DNA of 64,000 nucleotides from Collinsella sp. (GCA_031295385.1 JAUMOL010000022.1:32900-96899); one strand, 5' to 3'. Positions 9,460 to 18,461 are shown, counted from the first letter of the stretch. Notes: generated by a model from the sequence alone, not told the origin. Numbers and translations: made by a program.

Positions 9460-10257
9460 CTAACGCTCCAAGACATCACGAACGGCATTTGCCGCCGTAA
9501 CGGGGCGATCGCGCAGACCGTTATGCGCGCCCGAAATCGTCACAAGGGGGCAATCGAGATATTCGGCAGCCACCCTCGTGCCCGCCTCGCGGGGCGTGCC
9601 AACCGAGAGCTCGCCCAAGAACACGTTCGACACCGCCTTTGACGCGCGAGCGCGCTCCCAGTCGGGAGCATATGTCATATTTGTTCCGTATTCATTGGCC
9701 ATAAAGCAACGACCATTGCGCAGGGCATGCTTGGCTTCCGCTTCGGTCGTCCCAGGAGCCTCGGGGTCCAAGTCGCCGAGAGCTCCCAAGAAAAGCCGGA
9801 GCGCCCTTGAAACCTTTCCCGCCGCAATCATATCGAGCAAAACCGGAGCTGCGCCCATGCCGACGCCTTCGGCCGACACAGCCGGCTCATGCAGAATCGC
9901 GCGGGCGACGAGATGGGGTTCGGTGCGAAGAAGCTCCAGCGCCACCAACGTACCGGCGCTGTGCGCAAGCACATTTGTCGGAGCGCCAACGTGTTCGATC
10001 ACGGCCTGCAGGTCGGCGGCCTGAGCGGCAAGATCATAGCTGCCGTCTGCCGCTTCGCTGCTGCCGCCACAGCCGCGGCGGTCGTAGGCAATTACGCGGT
10101 AGTTGCGACTGAGCTCACATGCGATGCCGTCGAAAAATGTGCCGTCGACACAAGCGCCGTGCACGCACACCAAGGCAGGAGTATCAGGCGACACATCCGG
10201 GGCGGCATATTCGCGACAGGCGATCGTGGTGCCCGCATTCTCGACCGTAAAATCCAT
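9460..10257 (-). CDS. Alpha/beta hydrolase
   Basis: A 265-residue alpha/beta-hydrolase-fold protein. VCVHGACVDGTFF supplies the oxyanion HG motif. The nucleophile elbow reads AHSAG (Ala in place of the usual first Gly) and the catalytic His is in SGAHNG near the C-terminus. No signal peptide, so it is cytoplasmic. The substrate cannot be told. Start ATG 10257 has a GGGGG-rich ribosome site. It is divergent from the radical SAM gene. Confidence 0.85.
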   Translation of the reverse strand: MDFTVENAGTTIACREYAAPDVSPDTPALVCVHGACVDGTFFDGIACELSRNYRVIAYDRRGCGGSSEAADGSYDLAAQAADLQAVIEHVGAPTNVLAHSAGTLVALELLRTEPHLVARAILHEPAVSAEGVGMGAAPVLLDMIAAGKVSRALRLFLGALGDLDPEAPGTTEAEAKHALRNGRCFMANEYGTNMTYAPDWERARASKAVSNVFLGELSVGTPREAGTRVAAEYLDCPLVTISGAHNGLRDRPVTAANAVRDVLER

Positions 10258-10482
10258 GTTGTGCCCCCATTATCAATGCTCATCCAGTTGCACGTCAGTG
10301 CGGTTGGATGGACCCGCATTGCCTTACACCTTGTTAACAGATTAACTTTACCCGACCCGAGGCTTTTCATGACACGGCATAATGAGCGACGTGAAAAAAC
10401 GAAACTTGTAAAGCAAGAGCCCGCACCCTGCTTTGGAGCCGATGCTATGCTTAGGCACAATTGTCTTGAGGAGCATATGCCT

Positions 10483-11259
10483 ATGTCTACGTTTTTGAAT
10501 GCCAGCCCCATCTTTGGGCCCGTTCGCAGCCGTCGCCTTGGTCTCTCGCTCGGCGTCAACATGATGCCGGCCAACGGCAAAATCTGCACGTTCGACTGCA
10601 TTTACTGCGAAAACGGCCTCAACGCCGAGCGCCCCTGCCATGAGCCGTACAACACAGCTGCCGTGGTACTCGACGCGCTCGAGGCAAAGCTGCACGAGAT
10701 GGCAGCTGAGGGCGAGCTCCCCGATGTGATCACCTTCGCAGGCAACGGCGAGCCCACCGCCGCGCCGGAGTTTCCGCAGGCCATCGCCGGTGCCGTCGCG
10801 TTTCGCGACCAGCTTGCCCCAAACACCAAGATTGCCGTGCTTTCCAACGGCACGCGCGCCGACCGTCCCGAGGTGCACGACGCGCTCATGATGGTCGACG
10901 ACAACATTCTTAAGCTCGATACCGTCGACCCGGCGTTTATCCAGCTGCTTGACCAGCCTGTTGGCCCCTACGACGTCGAGCACCAGATCGAGACGTTCGC
11001 AAGCTTTGACGGTCACGTTATTATCCAGACGATCTTTTTGACCGGCGAGTATCAGGGCAAGCTCATCGACAACACCGTCGAGGAGTACGTTGCCCCCTGG
11101 CTCGCGGCGCTTGAGCGTATTCGCCCACAAGAAGCGACCATCTACACGGTGGCGCGCGAGACGCCGGTCGCCGGCCTTGCCAAAGCAGCGCCTGAGGTGC
11201 TCGACAAGATTGCCGCACGCGTGCGCGCCCTCGGCATTCCCTGCCAGGTGAGCTACTAG
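10483..11259 (+). CDS. Radical SAM protein, COG0731-like
   Basis: A radical S-adenosylmethionine enzyme of about 258 residues. The cluster-binding motif is CTFDCIYC (Cys35, 39, 42), preceded by SRRLGLSLGVNMMP. A glycine-rich SAM contact follows (TFAGNGEPT). The pattern resembles the group related to wyosine-tRNA enzymes, but the true substrate in bacteria is unknown. I chose ATG 10483 because AGGAG (10469-10473) is 9 nt away; ATG 10477 is only 3 nt from it. The frame is open far upstream, but that part has no conserved content. Confidence 0.8.
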   Translation: MSTFLNASPIFGPVRSRRLGLSLGVNMMPANGKICTFDCIYCENGLNAERPCHEPYNTAAVVLDALEAKLHEMAAEGELPDVITFAGNGEPTAAPEFPQAIAGAVAFRDQLAPNTKIAVLSNGTRADRPEVHDALMMVDDNILKLDTVDPAFIQLLDQPVGPYDVEHQIETFASFDGHVIIQTIFLTGEYQGKLIDNTVEEYVAPWLAALERIRPQEATIYTVARETPVAGLAKAAPEVLDKIAARVRALGIPCQVSY

Positions 11260-11300
11260 CAAAACCACGCAGCAGCTAGTGTCCGCCATCCCACTCCATC

Positions 11301-11367
11301 AGTTGCGGTGATATAGTTCCTGTTTATGCTGTTAAACCGCTTAAATCGGAACTATATCACCGCAACT
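11301..11367. repeat. Spaced inverted repeat, family AGTTGCGGTGAWATAGTTCC, copy 1
   Basis: The 20-bp arm AGTTGCGGTGATATAGTTCC (11301-11320) and its exact complement (11348-11367) flank a 27-nt spacer; the right arm ends in TTTT. It sits between the radical SAM gene and map, so termination is possible. Two more copies with the same geometry lie at 17664 and 33141. Confidence 0.9.
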
Positions 11368-11388
11368 TTTATGGACGCGTGAGTGGGC

Positions 11389-11394
11389 TATACT
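11389..11394 (+). promoter_or_regulatory. map: Probable -10 box of map
   Basis: TATACT lies 26 nt upstream of the map start. The -35 region overlaps the end of the inverted repeat and is weak. Confidence 0.35.
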
Positions 11395-11419
11395 AGCTGC
11401 GGATGAAAGGAAGTTAGCC

Positions 11420-12307
11420 ATGTATGACAAAGGACCCGTGCCCGGCCGCAACGACGCTTGCTGGTGCGGCAGCGGCAAGAAATACAAGAAATGCCATAGC
11501 GCCTTTGATGAGCGCCTCGAGCGCTTGTGGGAAGAGGGCTGGGAGGTTCTGCCCCGCACGCTCTACAAGACGCCCGCCGATATCGAGGGCATCAAGCGCT
11601 CGGCAGCCATCAACGTGGGCGTGCTCGATTATGTGGGCGAGCACATCGCCGCAGGCATGACCACCAACCAGATCGACCAGATGATCTACGACTACACCGT
11701 CGAGCACGGTGGTACGCCGGCCGACCTCAACTACGAGGGCTACCCCAAGAGTGTGTGCACCTCGATCAATGATGTGGTCTGCCACGGCATTCCCTGCGAT
11801 ACGGACGTGTTGCACGAGGGCGACATCATCAACGTGGACTGCTCCACGATCCTGGACGGTTACTTTAGTGATTCGAGCCGCATGTTCTGCATCGGCGAGG
11901 TCTCTGTCGAGCGCCAGCGCCTGGTCGACGTCACCCGCGCCAGCGTGGAGGCGGGTCTGGCAGCCGTCAAGCCATGGCTGCCGTTGTCCGTTATGGCCGA
12001 GGCCGTGCAAAAGACGGTCGAGGACGCCGGCTTTAGTGTGGTGCGCGAGTACGGCGGACACGGCATCGGTAAGGAGTTCCACGAGGACCCGTTTGTCGGC
12101 TTTACCACCGAGGCGCCCGATGTGGACACCATCATGGCTCCGGGCATGGTCTTTACCATCGAGCCCATGGTCAACGCCGGAGCGCCCGACATCAAGATCA
12201 GCAAGGGCGACGGTTGGTGCGTGCGCACCAAGGACGGCAGCGATTCGGCCCAGTGCGAGGTACAACTCGTGGTGACCGAGGATGGCTACGAGCTGCTGAG
12301 CTGGTAG
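11420..12307 (+). CDS. map: Type I methionine aminopeptidase with SEC-C zinc motif
   Basis: Removes the initiator Met from nascent proteins. The 295-residue protein starts with a SEC-C-type metal motif (CWCGSGKKYKKCH, Cys14, Cys16, Cys25, His26). The pita-bread peptidase domain spans about 45-293. Visible metal-site blocks are NVDCSTILDGYFSDSS (two Asp), YGGHGIGKEFHEDP (His), FTIEPMV (Glu) and SAQCEVQLVVTEDG (Glu, here followed by Val). The start at 11420 has GGAAG. The N-terminal zinc extension fits ribosome association, as in other extended bacterial MetAPs. Confidence 0.92.
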   Translation: MYDKGPVPGRNDACWCGSGKKYKKCHSAFDERLERLWEEGWEVLPRTLYKTPADIEGIKRSAAINVGVLDYVGEHIAAGMTTNQIDQMIYDYTVEHGGTPADLNYEGYPKSVCTSINDVVCHGIPCDTDVLHEGDIINVDCSTILDGYFSDSSRMFCIGEVSVERQRLVDVTRASVEAGLAAVKPWLPLSVMAEAVQKTVEDAGFSVVREYGGHGIGKEFHEDPFVGFTTEAPDVDTIMAPGMVFTIEPMVNAGAPDIKISKGDGWCVRTKDGSDSAQCEVQLVVTEDGYELLSW

Positions 12308-12315
12308 CCGTGCGG

Positions 12316-12356
12316 ACGCCGGATGCTGACGGGCACGCCCGTCTTGCATCCGGCGT
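12316..12356 (+). terminator. Terminator of map
   Basis: An 11-bp stem (ACGCCGGATGC and complement) with a nested GACGGGC/GCCCGTC hairpin, followed by TTTTATTT. It begins 9 nt after the map stop. Confidence 0.8.
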
Positions 12357-12381
12357 TTTATTTAAACGTTTCGCCTGATAT

Positions 12382-12416
12382 AACCTGCCAAAATAAACCT
12401 GTCCCTTTTTGGCAGG
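12382..12416. repeat. Dispersed hairpin repeat CCTGCC...CCTGTCCC...GGCAGG, copy 1
   Basis: The stem ACCTGCCAAAA / TTTTTGGCAGGT encloses ATAAACCTGTCCC. The same unit with ATAAAACCTGCC at its left edge recurs at 13592, 18462, 22027 (inverted) and 49512. It looks like a REP/REPIN-type non-autonomous repeat. Confidence 0.85.
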
Positions 12417-12436
12417 TCGAGCGGAGAGGACTGCTT

Positions 12437-13372
12437 GTGAACATTCTGGTTATGTTGCCCGTCAACGACCGCCATCGCGCAATTCTTGAGTCTAGTGCTC
12501 CGGGCGAGGACTTTATCTACACGAGCGCCGATGCCGTCACGCGCGAGCAGGTCGCCGATGCCGACGTGATCCTGGGCAACATCGACCCTGACATGCTCAC
12601 GGCATGCGAGCATCTCCGGCTGTTGCAATTGCAGACCGCCGGCTATGACGACTACCTTGCCGCCGGCACCGTGCCAGCCGACGCCAAGCTGTCTTGCTCG
12701 GTGGGCGCCTATGGCCAGGCCGTGAGCGAGCACATGTTTGCCATGGTCCTTTCCATGATGAAGCGCCTGCCCGACTATCACGACTTGCAGCGCGAGCATC
12801 GCTGGAAGGATTTGGGGCCGGTCACCTCGCTCAAAAACGCCAACGTGCTGGTGCTGGGCGCGGGCGACATCGGTGGCCACTTTGCCACGCTCTGCCGCAG
12901 CATGGGCGCGCACGTCCGCGGCATCAAGCGCCATCCGCTCGTCTACCCCATTGTGTTTGAGGACATGGACGGCATGGATGCCCTGTCTGAGCGCCTGACC
13001 GAGGCTGACATCGTCGCATCCTTTATGCCCAGCACACCCGAGACCCGCGGCCTGGCGAACGCCGAGTTCTTCGCCGCGATGAAACCGGGCGCTTTCTTTG
13101 CCAACGGCGGCCGCGGCGACCTTGTGGTCGCCGACGACTTGGTTGCCGCCCTGGAGTCGGGACATCTCGCCGGCGCCGCGGTCGACGTCACCGACCCCGA
13201 ACCGTTGCCTGAGACAAGTCCACTGTGGGATGCGCCCAACATGCTCATCACGCCGCATATCTCGGGCTGGTTCCACCTGGCAGCCACGCTCAACAATGTG
13301 GTCGACATTGCCGCGGAGAATCTGCGTCACCTGCAAGCTGGCGAGACGCTTCGCTGCTGGATCGAACACTAA
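12437..13372 (+). CDS. D-2-hydroxyacid dehydrogenase family protein
   Basis: A 311-residue NAD(P)-dependent dehydrogenase of the D-isomer class, which reduces 2-keto acids. The Rossmann motif is VLVLGAGDIGGHF, the substrate Arg is in NGGRGDLV, the Glu in DPEPLPETSPLW and the catalytic His in ITPHISGW. I chose GTG 12437 because GGAGAGGA lies 6 nt upstream; an open frame further upstream only translates the repeat at 12382. The exact keto acid is not predictable. Confidence 0.85.
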   Translation: MNILVMLPVNDRHRAILESSAPGEDFIYTSADAVTREQVADADVILGNIDPDMLTACEHLRLLQLQTAGYDDYLAAGTVPADAKLSCSVGAYGQAVSEHMFAMVLSMMKRLPDYHDLQREHRWKDLGPVTSLKNANVLVLGAGDIGGHFATLCRSMGAHVRGIKRHPLVYPIVFEDMDGMDALSERLTEADIVASFMPSTPETRGLANAEFFAAMKPGAFFANGGRGDLVVADDLVAALESGHLAGAAVDVTDPEPLPETSPLWDAPNMLITPHISGWFHLAATLNNVVDIAAENLRHLQAGETLRCWIEH

Positions 13373-13379
13373 TCTTGTT

Positions 13380-13487
13380 CCGCCGTTCTAACGAACGGCG
13401 GACCGGTCGACGCTGCGCGCCGCCCAGAGCGAACAATTTGCCATTCAAAAGGCAAGGCATGACCAGAAGGTCTATGCCTTGCCTTTT
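13380..13487 (+). ncRNA. Structured 3' element with GACCAGAAGGTC terminator, copy 1
   Basis: Directly after the dehydrogenase stop come a hairpin (13380-13401), the conserved word TCGACGCTGCGCG, and a terminator hairpin (13447-13487) whose apex reads GACCAGAAGGTC and whose stem ends in TTTTT. A second stem (CCAGAGCGAACAA near 13425 with its complement near 13498) encloses the terminator. The same order of parts follows the DAHP synthase gene at 50683-50786. Confidence 0.55.
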
Positions 13488-13591
13488 TCATGCCAACTTG
13501 TTCGCTCTGGACATCGCTCGCTGACGTTTGCTCAACCTGCGGTGTCATAACAATTCTGTCCAGCTGTTGGCATTGCGGCATTTGCCCAAAT

Positions 13592-13627
13592 AAAACCTGC
13601 CAAAGTAAACCTGTCCCTTTTTGGCAG
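13592..13627. repeat. Dispersed hairpin repeat CCTGCC...CCTGTCCC...GGCAGG, copy 2
   Basis: Same unit as at 12382, with AAAGTAAACC in the loop; it ends 4 nt before the stop of the convergent M18 peptidase gene. Confidence 0.85.
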
Positions 13628-13630
13628 ATT

Positions 13631-15016
13631 TTAGAGCTCCACGCTTTCGGCGCCGTTGATGGTTAGGTTTCGCTCGTAGAAGGCGGTGAGGGCGCGGATG
13701 GCGTACATCACGTCGCGTACGCCGCCGGTCTCGTAGCTCGAGTGCATGGCCAGCTGCGGCAGGCCCACGTCCACGGCATGCATGCTCGCCTGCATATTCG
13801 ACAGGTTGCCCAGGGTGGAACCGCCGGCCATGTCGCTCTTGTTGGCGAAAGCCTGCGTTGGCACGTCGGCGTCATCGCAGATGGCCTGGAACACCGCGCG
13901 GCTAAAGGCATCGGTGCAGTAGTGCTGGTTAGCAGCTTCCTTGACGACGATGCCGCCGTTAAGCACCACCTGGTTGCGGGCATCGCACTTCTCGGCATGA
14001 TTGGGATGCACGGCATGTGCGTTGTCGCAGCTCACGAGCATCGAGGCGGCAAGTGCGCGGTGATACGATTCGTCGTCAAAGCCCAGCGAGCCGTTAATGC
14101 GGCGTAGCGCATCGGCCAAGAAAGTCGACATAGCACCCTGCTTGGTCTCGGAGCCAACCTCCTCGTTATCAAAGCAGCAGAAAACCGAGACGTCGTGCGC
14201 ATTCTCGGCACCCAAAAATGCCTGCAGCGAGGTATAGGCGCAGGCCAGGTCGTCAAGTTTGGGCGTCGAGATAAACTCGTCGGCCCAACCCCAAATGCGC
14301 GCATCCTGACGATTGACCAGGAACAGATCGCGGCCCAAAATTTGCTCGGGCTCAACGTCCAGCTCATCGGCAATCAGAGCGTCAAAATCTCCCTGCTTGA
14401 GTTCACCGGCGCTGATGAGCGGGCACAGGTCAACGGCTCGGTTGGGAGCAAAGCTCTCGTTAACGCCACGGTTCATATGGATGGCAAGGCTCGGAATAAT
14501 GGCAACCTCGCGCTCGGTGGCAAGCAGGCGGCTCTCAATACGGTCGCCCTCGCGCACCAGTACGCGGCCCGCGAGCGCCAGCGGACGATCGAACCAGGTG
14601 TAGTCGATCATGCCGCCGTAGGCCTCGGTGTTCAGACGCAGCGTCTCGCCTGCGCCGTCGAGCTCGGGGACGGCCTTAACCTTAAACGTAGGCGAGTCGC
14701 TGTGCGACGCCGTCAGCTGAAAATGGTAGTCGCCGGCAACGCCGTCCTCTCCCCACGTCGCGGCCAGGTCCTCGCCCACCTTAAAGGCAACAACGCTCGA
14801 GGTGTTGCGCTGCGTGTAATAACGCCCGCCCGGCTCGATATCCCACGCCGCATTCTCGGGCAGGTAGGTAAAGCCCGCCTCGTCGAGCTCGGCCATAATG
14901 GTCGCCGCCGTATGGAACATGCTGGGGCATGCCTCGATAAAGTCGATAAGGTCGTTGGCAGCCTCGATATCGTCGGCCGTCACGTGCGCGCGCTCGGGCG
15001 CTTCCTGATCCGTCAT
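13631..15016 (-). CDS. M18 family aminopeptidase
   Basis: A zinc aminopeptidase that removes N-terminal acidic or neutral residues from peptides, 461 residues and cytoplasmic. Metal and catalytic blocks in order: LTASHSDSPTFKVK (His-x-Asp), FCCFDNEEVGSETKQGA (Glu-Glu), SCDNAHAVHPNHAEK and a final HSSYETGG. I chose ATG 15016 because AGGGGAGAGC precedes it and the conserved N-terminus (DLIDFIEACPSMFHTAA) follows; the frame is open to 15124 but without a ribosome site. The length agrees with the family. Confidence 0.92.
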   Translation of the reverse strand: MTDQEAPERAHVTADDIEAANDLIDFIEACPSMFHTAATIMAELDEAGFTYLPENAAWDIEPGGRYYTQRNTSSVVAFKVGEDLAATWGEDGVAGDYHFQLTASHSDSPTFKVKAVPELDGAGETLRLNTEAYGGMIDYTWFDRPLALAGRVLVREGDRIESRLLATEREVAIIPSLAIHMNRGVNESFAPNRAVDLCPLISAGELKQGDFDALIADELDVEPEQILGRDLFLVNRQDARIWGWADEFISTPKLDDLACAYTSLQAFLGAENAHDVSVFCCFDNEEVGSETKQGAMSTFLADALRRINGSLGFDDESYHRALAASMLVSCDNAHAVHPNHAEKCDARNQVVLNGGIVVKEAANQHYCTDAFSRAVFQAICDDADVPTQAFANKSDMAGGSTLGNLSNMQASMHAVDVGLPQLAMHSSYETGGVRDVMYAIRALTAFYERNLTINGAESVEL

Positions 15017-15177
15017 GCTCTCCCCTTTCGCTGGGTTGATGGTCCCCTCCAGCATACCCCGCCACGCCAGTGCCGCACGCTTCATTCCGCGTTTAATCCC
15101 GCACCGCTCGCCAAGTTGAGCCATAATGCCCGCGCACCTTTTGCGACAATTACGCTAACAGGACGAGAGGAGCCGTC

Positions 15178-16263
15178 ATGAAGCCACGTAACATTGCCAT
15201 CGCCTGCGGTGTCGCGGGAGTCGCCGTCGGCCTTGCCGCTGCCACCGGTATCGTTTATCACAAGCAAATCAAGTCCGCCGCGTCGCTCAAACGCTTGACC
15301 GGCTACGCGGATGGCTATGACCTGTACGCAATCGACATCGCCTACGACTACGATCTTGATCGCATCATCGCCGCTGGCGTGCGCGACGACCAGGCCTACA
15401 TCGATGCCGTGGTGGCGCAGGTGCTGCCCGGTGTGCCGGTACATGTCCAGGCGCCCCAGTTTGCCTGCAGCGCTTTTGTCGCCGTAGATGCCGAAGGCCG
15501 CGTGCGCACCGGTCGCAATTACGATTTTAAAGACGACACCTCGGCGCTGCTGGTGCGCAATCACCCACGCGGCAGCTACGCCTCCATCGGCTTTGCGGCC
15601 CTCAATAACCTGGGAGCCAACACTCCACTTGACTCCGTCGCCGGACGCGCCGCCGCACTCATGGGCCCGTTTGCCCAGCTCGACGGTGTTAACGAATGCG
15701 GCGTGTCCATTGCCGTACTCACCCTGGATTCCAAGCCCTGTGACCAGGACACGCAACGCCCCGTCATCAACACTTCGCTCGCCATCCGTCTGGTGCTCGA
15801 CCGCGCGGCCACCACGCAAGAGGCCGTCGACCTGCTTTCCGCCTACGACATGCACGCCATGGCCGGACGCGATTACCACTTCTTTATCAACGACGCCGCC
15901 GGTGACGCGCGCGTAGTAGAGTGGGATCCGCGCGATCCGGACCGCGCTTTCAAAGCGACTCCTGTACGCCAGGTTACGAACTTCTACGCCTGCTATGGCG
16001 ACGAAGTGCTGCCCAACCAAAAGAATGGCGAGCTGGGCCATGGTAAAGAGCGCGCCGTCGCAATCGCCGATGTCCTCGACGCCCATGCCGGCGCCCAAGA
16101 CGAGACAGTCGCTTGGAAGGCCCTGCGCGCTGCGGCGCAAGAGCCCAATCCGGAAGACATCACCAGCAACACGCAGTGGTCGGTCGTCTTTGACAATACC
16201 GAGCCCGCTGCCGCCATCACGCTGCGCCGCCACTGGGGCAACGTCGATGCCTTCGCACTGTAA
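15178..16263 (+). CDS. Choloylglycine-hydrolase-like linear amide hydrolase, membrane-anchored
   Basis: A 361-residue Ntn-type C-N hydrolase of the family that includes bile-salt hydrolases, penicillin acylases and acyl-CoA:6-APA acyltransferase relatives. Residues 6-27 form a signal anchor. The likely nucleophile is Cys97 in FACSAFVAVD, followed by GRNYDF, a typical block. VNECGVSIAVLTLD and TNFYACYG are also family-like. Because Cys97 is internal, activation would need cleavage before it. The position after an N-terminal anchor suggests it works outside the membrane. The substrate is unknown; a bile-salt role should not be assumed. Confidence 0.75.
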   Translation: MKPRNIAIACGVAGVAVGLAAATGIVYHKQIKSAASLKRLTGYADGYDLYAIDIAYDYDLDRIIAAGVRDDQAYIDAVVAQVLPGVPVHVQAPQFACSAFVAVDAEGRVRTGRNYDFKDDTSALLVRNHPRGSYASIGFAALNNLGANTPLDSVAGRAAALMGPFAQLDGVNECGVSIAVLTLDSKPCDQDTQRPVINTSLAIRLVLDRAATTQEAVDLLSAYDMHAMAGRDYHFFINDAAGDARVVEWDPRDPDRAFKATPVRQVTNFYACYGDEVLPNQKNGELGHGKERAVAIADVLDAHAGAQDETVAWKALRAAAQEPNPEDITSNTQWSVVFDNTEPAAAITLRRHWGNVDAFAL

Positions 16264-16402
16264 GGAGCCAGGCCCGTCGACCTTACGTTCCCTGACGTTG
16301 CTTACATTTCCATACGCTTGAGCTAACACGTTTTACCCCCGTATCAACAGTGTGCGGGGGTAAACTTATGCGCATGTTATAACTTGCCCGGAAGGATTCA
16401 TC

Positions 16403-17482
16403 ATGCTCAGGATCGGTCTTCTTACCAGTGGCGGCGACTGCCAGGCGCTCAACGCCACCATGCGCGGCATCGTCAAAACGCTTATGACCAATAGCGAAGA
16501 ACCTATCGAGATCTACGGTTTTGAGGACGGCTACCAGGGCCTTATCTACAGCAGGTTCCGCGTCATGACGCCCGCCGATTTTAGCGGTATCCTCACCCGC
16601 GGCGGCACCATCCTAGGCACGAGCCGTACACCGTTCAAGCGTCTGGATACCCCCGAGGCCGATGGTGTCGAGAAGGTGCCGGCGATGGTCCACACCTATC
16701 ACAAGCTACAGCTCGACTGCCTGTTTATGCTGGGCGGAAACGGCTCCACCAAGACCGCCAACCGCCTGCGCGAAGAGGGCCTCAACGTTATCGCCCTGCC
16801 CAAGACCATCGATAACGACACCTGGGGCACCGAGCTGACGTTTGGCTTTACGAGCGCCATCGACGTCGCCACCAAGTGCATCGACGACATCCACACTACC
16901 GCCTCGAGCCACGGCCGCGTGTTTGTCATCGAGATCATGGGCCACAAGGTCGGCTGGATCCCGCTGTACGCCGGCGTCGCGGGCGGTGCGGACGTTATCT
17001 TGATTCCCGAGATTCCCTACGACATGGATAACGTCATCAAGACCATTGAGCATCGCATGGAAACCGGCAGCCGCTTTACCATCGTGGCCGTCGCCGAGGG
17101 CGCCATCTCCAAGGAGGACGCGGCGCTGTCCAAGAAGGAATACAAGAAGAAGCTCGCCGAGCGCACGAGCCCGTCAATCGTGTACGACATCGCCAAGGAG
17201 ATCGAGGCCAAGACCGGTCGCGAGACCCGCGTCGCCATCCCCGGCCACACGCAGCGCGGCGGCCAGCCCGATGCCCAGGACCGCATCTTTGCGACCCAGT
17301 GCGGCGTCGAGGCCGCGCTTGGCTGCCTGCGCGGCGAGTTTGGCTACATGATCGCCCTGCGCGACGGCAAGATGTGCCACATGCCGCTCGAGGAGGTCGC
17401 CGGCAAGCTCAAGTATGTCGATCCCCAGAGCGACCTGGTACGCGAGGCCAAGGCGTTGGGCATCAGCTTCGGCGACGAATAG
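16403..17482 (+). CDS. pfkA: 6-phosphofructokinase
   Basis: Phosphorylates fructose 6-phosphate in glycolysis, 359 residues. Visible motifs: GGDCQALNA (10-18), GGTILGTSR, GGNGS (111-115), PKTIDND (133-139), MGHKVGW and GHTQRGG. The Gly in GGNGS predicts ATP rather than pyrophosphate as donor. The Lys in PKTIDND is the residue seen in pyrophosphate and mixed-type (group III) enzymes. The combination fits an actinobacterial group III, ATP-using PFK, although Asn replaces the first Asp of GGDGS. Start ATG 16403 with GGAAGGA. Confidence 0.92.
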   Translation: MLRIGLLTSGGDCQALNATMRGIVKTLMTNSEEPIEIYGFEDGYQGLIYSRFRVMTPADFSGILTRGGTILGTSRTPFKRLDTPEADGVEKVPAMVHTYHKLQLDCLFMLGGNGSTKTANRLREEGLNVIALPKTIDNDTWGTELTFGFTSAIDVATKCIDDIHTTASSHGRVFVIEIMGHKVGWIPLYAGVAGGADVILIPEIPYDMDNVIKTIEHRMETGSRFTIVAVAEGAISKEDAALSKKEYKKKLAERTSPSIVYDIAKEIEAKTGRETRVAIPGHTQRGGQPDAQDRIFATQCGVEAALGCLRGEFGYMIALRDGKMCHMPLEEVAGKLKYVDPQSDLVREAKALGISFGDE

Positions 17483-17505
17483 CCTCGGCCGAAATCTATC
17501 TCATC

Positions 17506-17602
17506 GGGCCCTCCGACCCCGCCCGACGTATTTCGATTTGGCTCCTCCCTTGACTCCGTCAAAGGTCGCCAATCGAAATCGTCGGGCGGGGTCGGAGGGC
17601 CC
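17506..17602. repeat. Long composite palindrome downstream of pfkA
   Basis: Arms of about 22 bp (GGGCCCTCCGACCCCGCCCG...) are perfectly complementary. Inside are a second pair (CGATTTGGC/GCCAATCG) and a third (CCTTGAC/GTCAAAGG). It has the layered design of the palindromes at 24723, 30181 and 55855 but lacks their CCGCAG/CGAGGAC core. It may act as a pfkA terminator, though there is no T tract. Confidence 0.85.
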
Positions 17603-17663
17603 TGCGTTTACATACTCGCCGAGGTTATTCGTCTTCTTGCTGCGGGTGCCTGGCCTGAAATTC

Positions 17664-17730
17664 AGTTGCGGTGAAATAGTTCCTGCTTAGCCCGCAAATG
17701 GCTGAATCTAGGAACTATTCCACCGCAACT
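17664..17730. repeat. Spaced inverted repeat, family AGTTGCGGTGAWATAGTTCC, copy 2
   Basis: Arms at 17664-17683 and 17711-17730 match copy 1 and copy 3, with one arm mismatch and the same 47-bp arm-to-arm step. The 27-nt spacer differs but contains a small AGCC/GGCT hairpin. Confidence 0.9.
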
Positions 17731-17783
17731 TACGTATGATCGGAGCGGCTACAGCACAAGCGTCGGCGTTCGTTTGATGGTCC

Positions 17784-17943
17784 GCCACGAAAAGGGGCTA
17801 TCTACTACGTTTAACTCGATGGGGCCAACCATGACCGCCCTTTTCGAAAATCGACAGGCCTTCTACCTGCGGTTTTATTTTTCGTTTTCCCGGCATAGTT
17901 GAGGGTATCCAATTAAACGTAGTAGATAGGCCCGTTTTGTGGC
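17784..17943. repeat. Large inverted repeat with ACCTGCGGTTTTATT loop, copy 1
   Basis: Arms of about 31-36 bp (core CTATCTACTACGTTTAA at 17798 and complement at 17913) with a few compensated differences. The interior carries CTACCTGCGGTTTTATT. A different-arm element at 50972-51092 has nearly the same interior word, CTGACCTGCGGTTTTATT. No coding frame is seen here. Confidence 0.8.
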
Positions 17944-18061
17944 ATACAACCTATTCAGGCCCAATCTCGAAGGCTAAAGAGAGCCTCTCATCAACGCTTG
18001 CGGGCGAAAACAAAATAGAATGAAAGGCAAATGGAAAGCCCGTTTGACGAGCGGAGGACAT

Positions 18062-18382
18062 ATGCGCGACGTAGCCGAAAGCGACTGGAAGCTGTTTAAG
18101 AAAATGCTTCCTCAATGGCAAGAACGTTATATGGAAAAGCTCATCGGCCAGTACGTTGAGATACTGAACGGCGACAGCGAAGCGTCCAGTAGATTTTGGG
18201 CACTAGAAGAGCACCTCAATAGAGACAAGCTGTCCTCAGGCGTAATTGCAAACGATATTCGCCGCAGCACAATGCACCGCGAGATGGCCAATTTGCTTAT
18301 CGACAGCGTGATCACCCTTGACGACCTTGACGGTTTTACCGAGGACATTAAGAGCTATGCGCAACACTGGATTGGACAGTAA
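18062..18382 (+). CDS. Small hypothetical protein
   Basis: A 106-residue soluble, helical protein beginning MRDVAESDWKLFKKMLPQWQ. Start ATG 18062 follows GGAGGA closely. No membrane segment, signal or metal motif is seen. Similar short proteins are sometimes labelled multidrug transporter, a name the sequence does not support. It stands alone between palindromic repeats and the convergent ABC permease gene. Function unknown. Confidence 0.7.
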   Translation: MRDVAESDWKLFKKMLPQWQERYMEKLIGQYVEILNGDSEASSRFWALEEHLNRDKLSSGVIANDIRRSTMHREMANLLIDSVITLDDLDGFTEDIKSYAQHWIGQ

Positions 18383-18461
18383 GAGCACTGAGCGACAAAC
18401 ATCCCCAGCAAAACGGGCCAAACGCCGGGCCACCTAATGGTTGCCCGGCGTTTGGCCAGAT

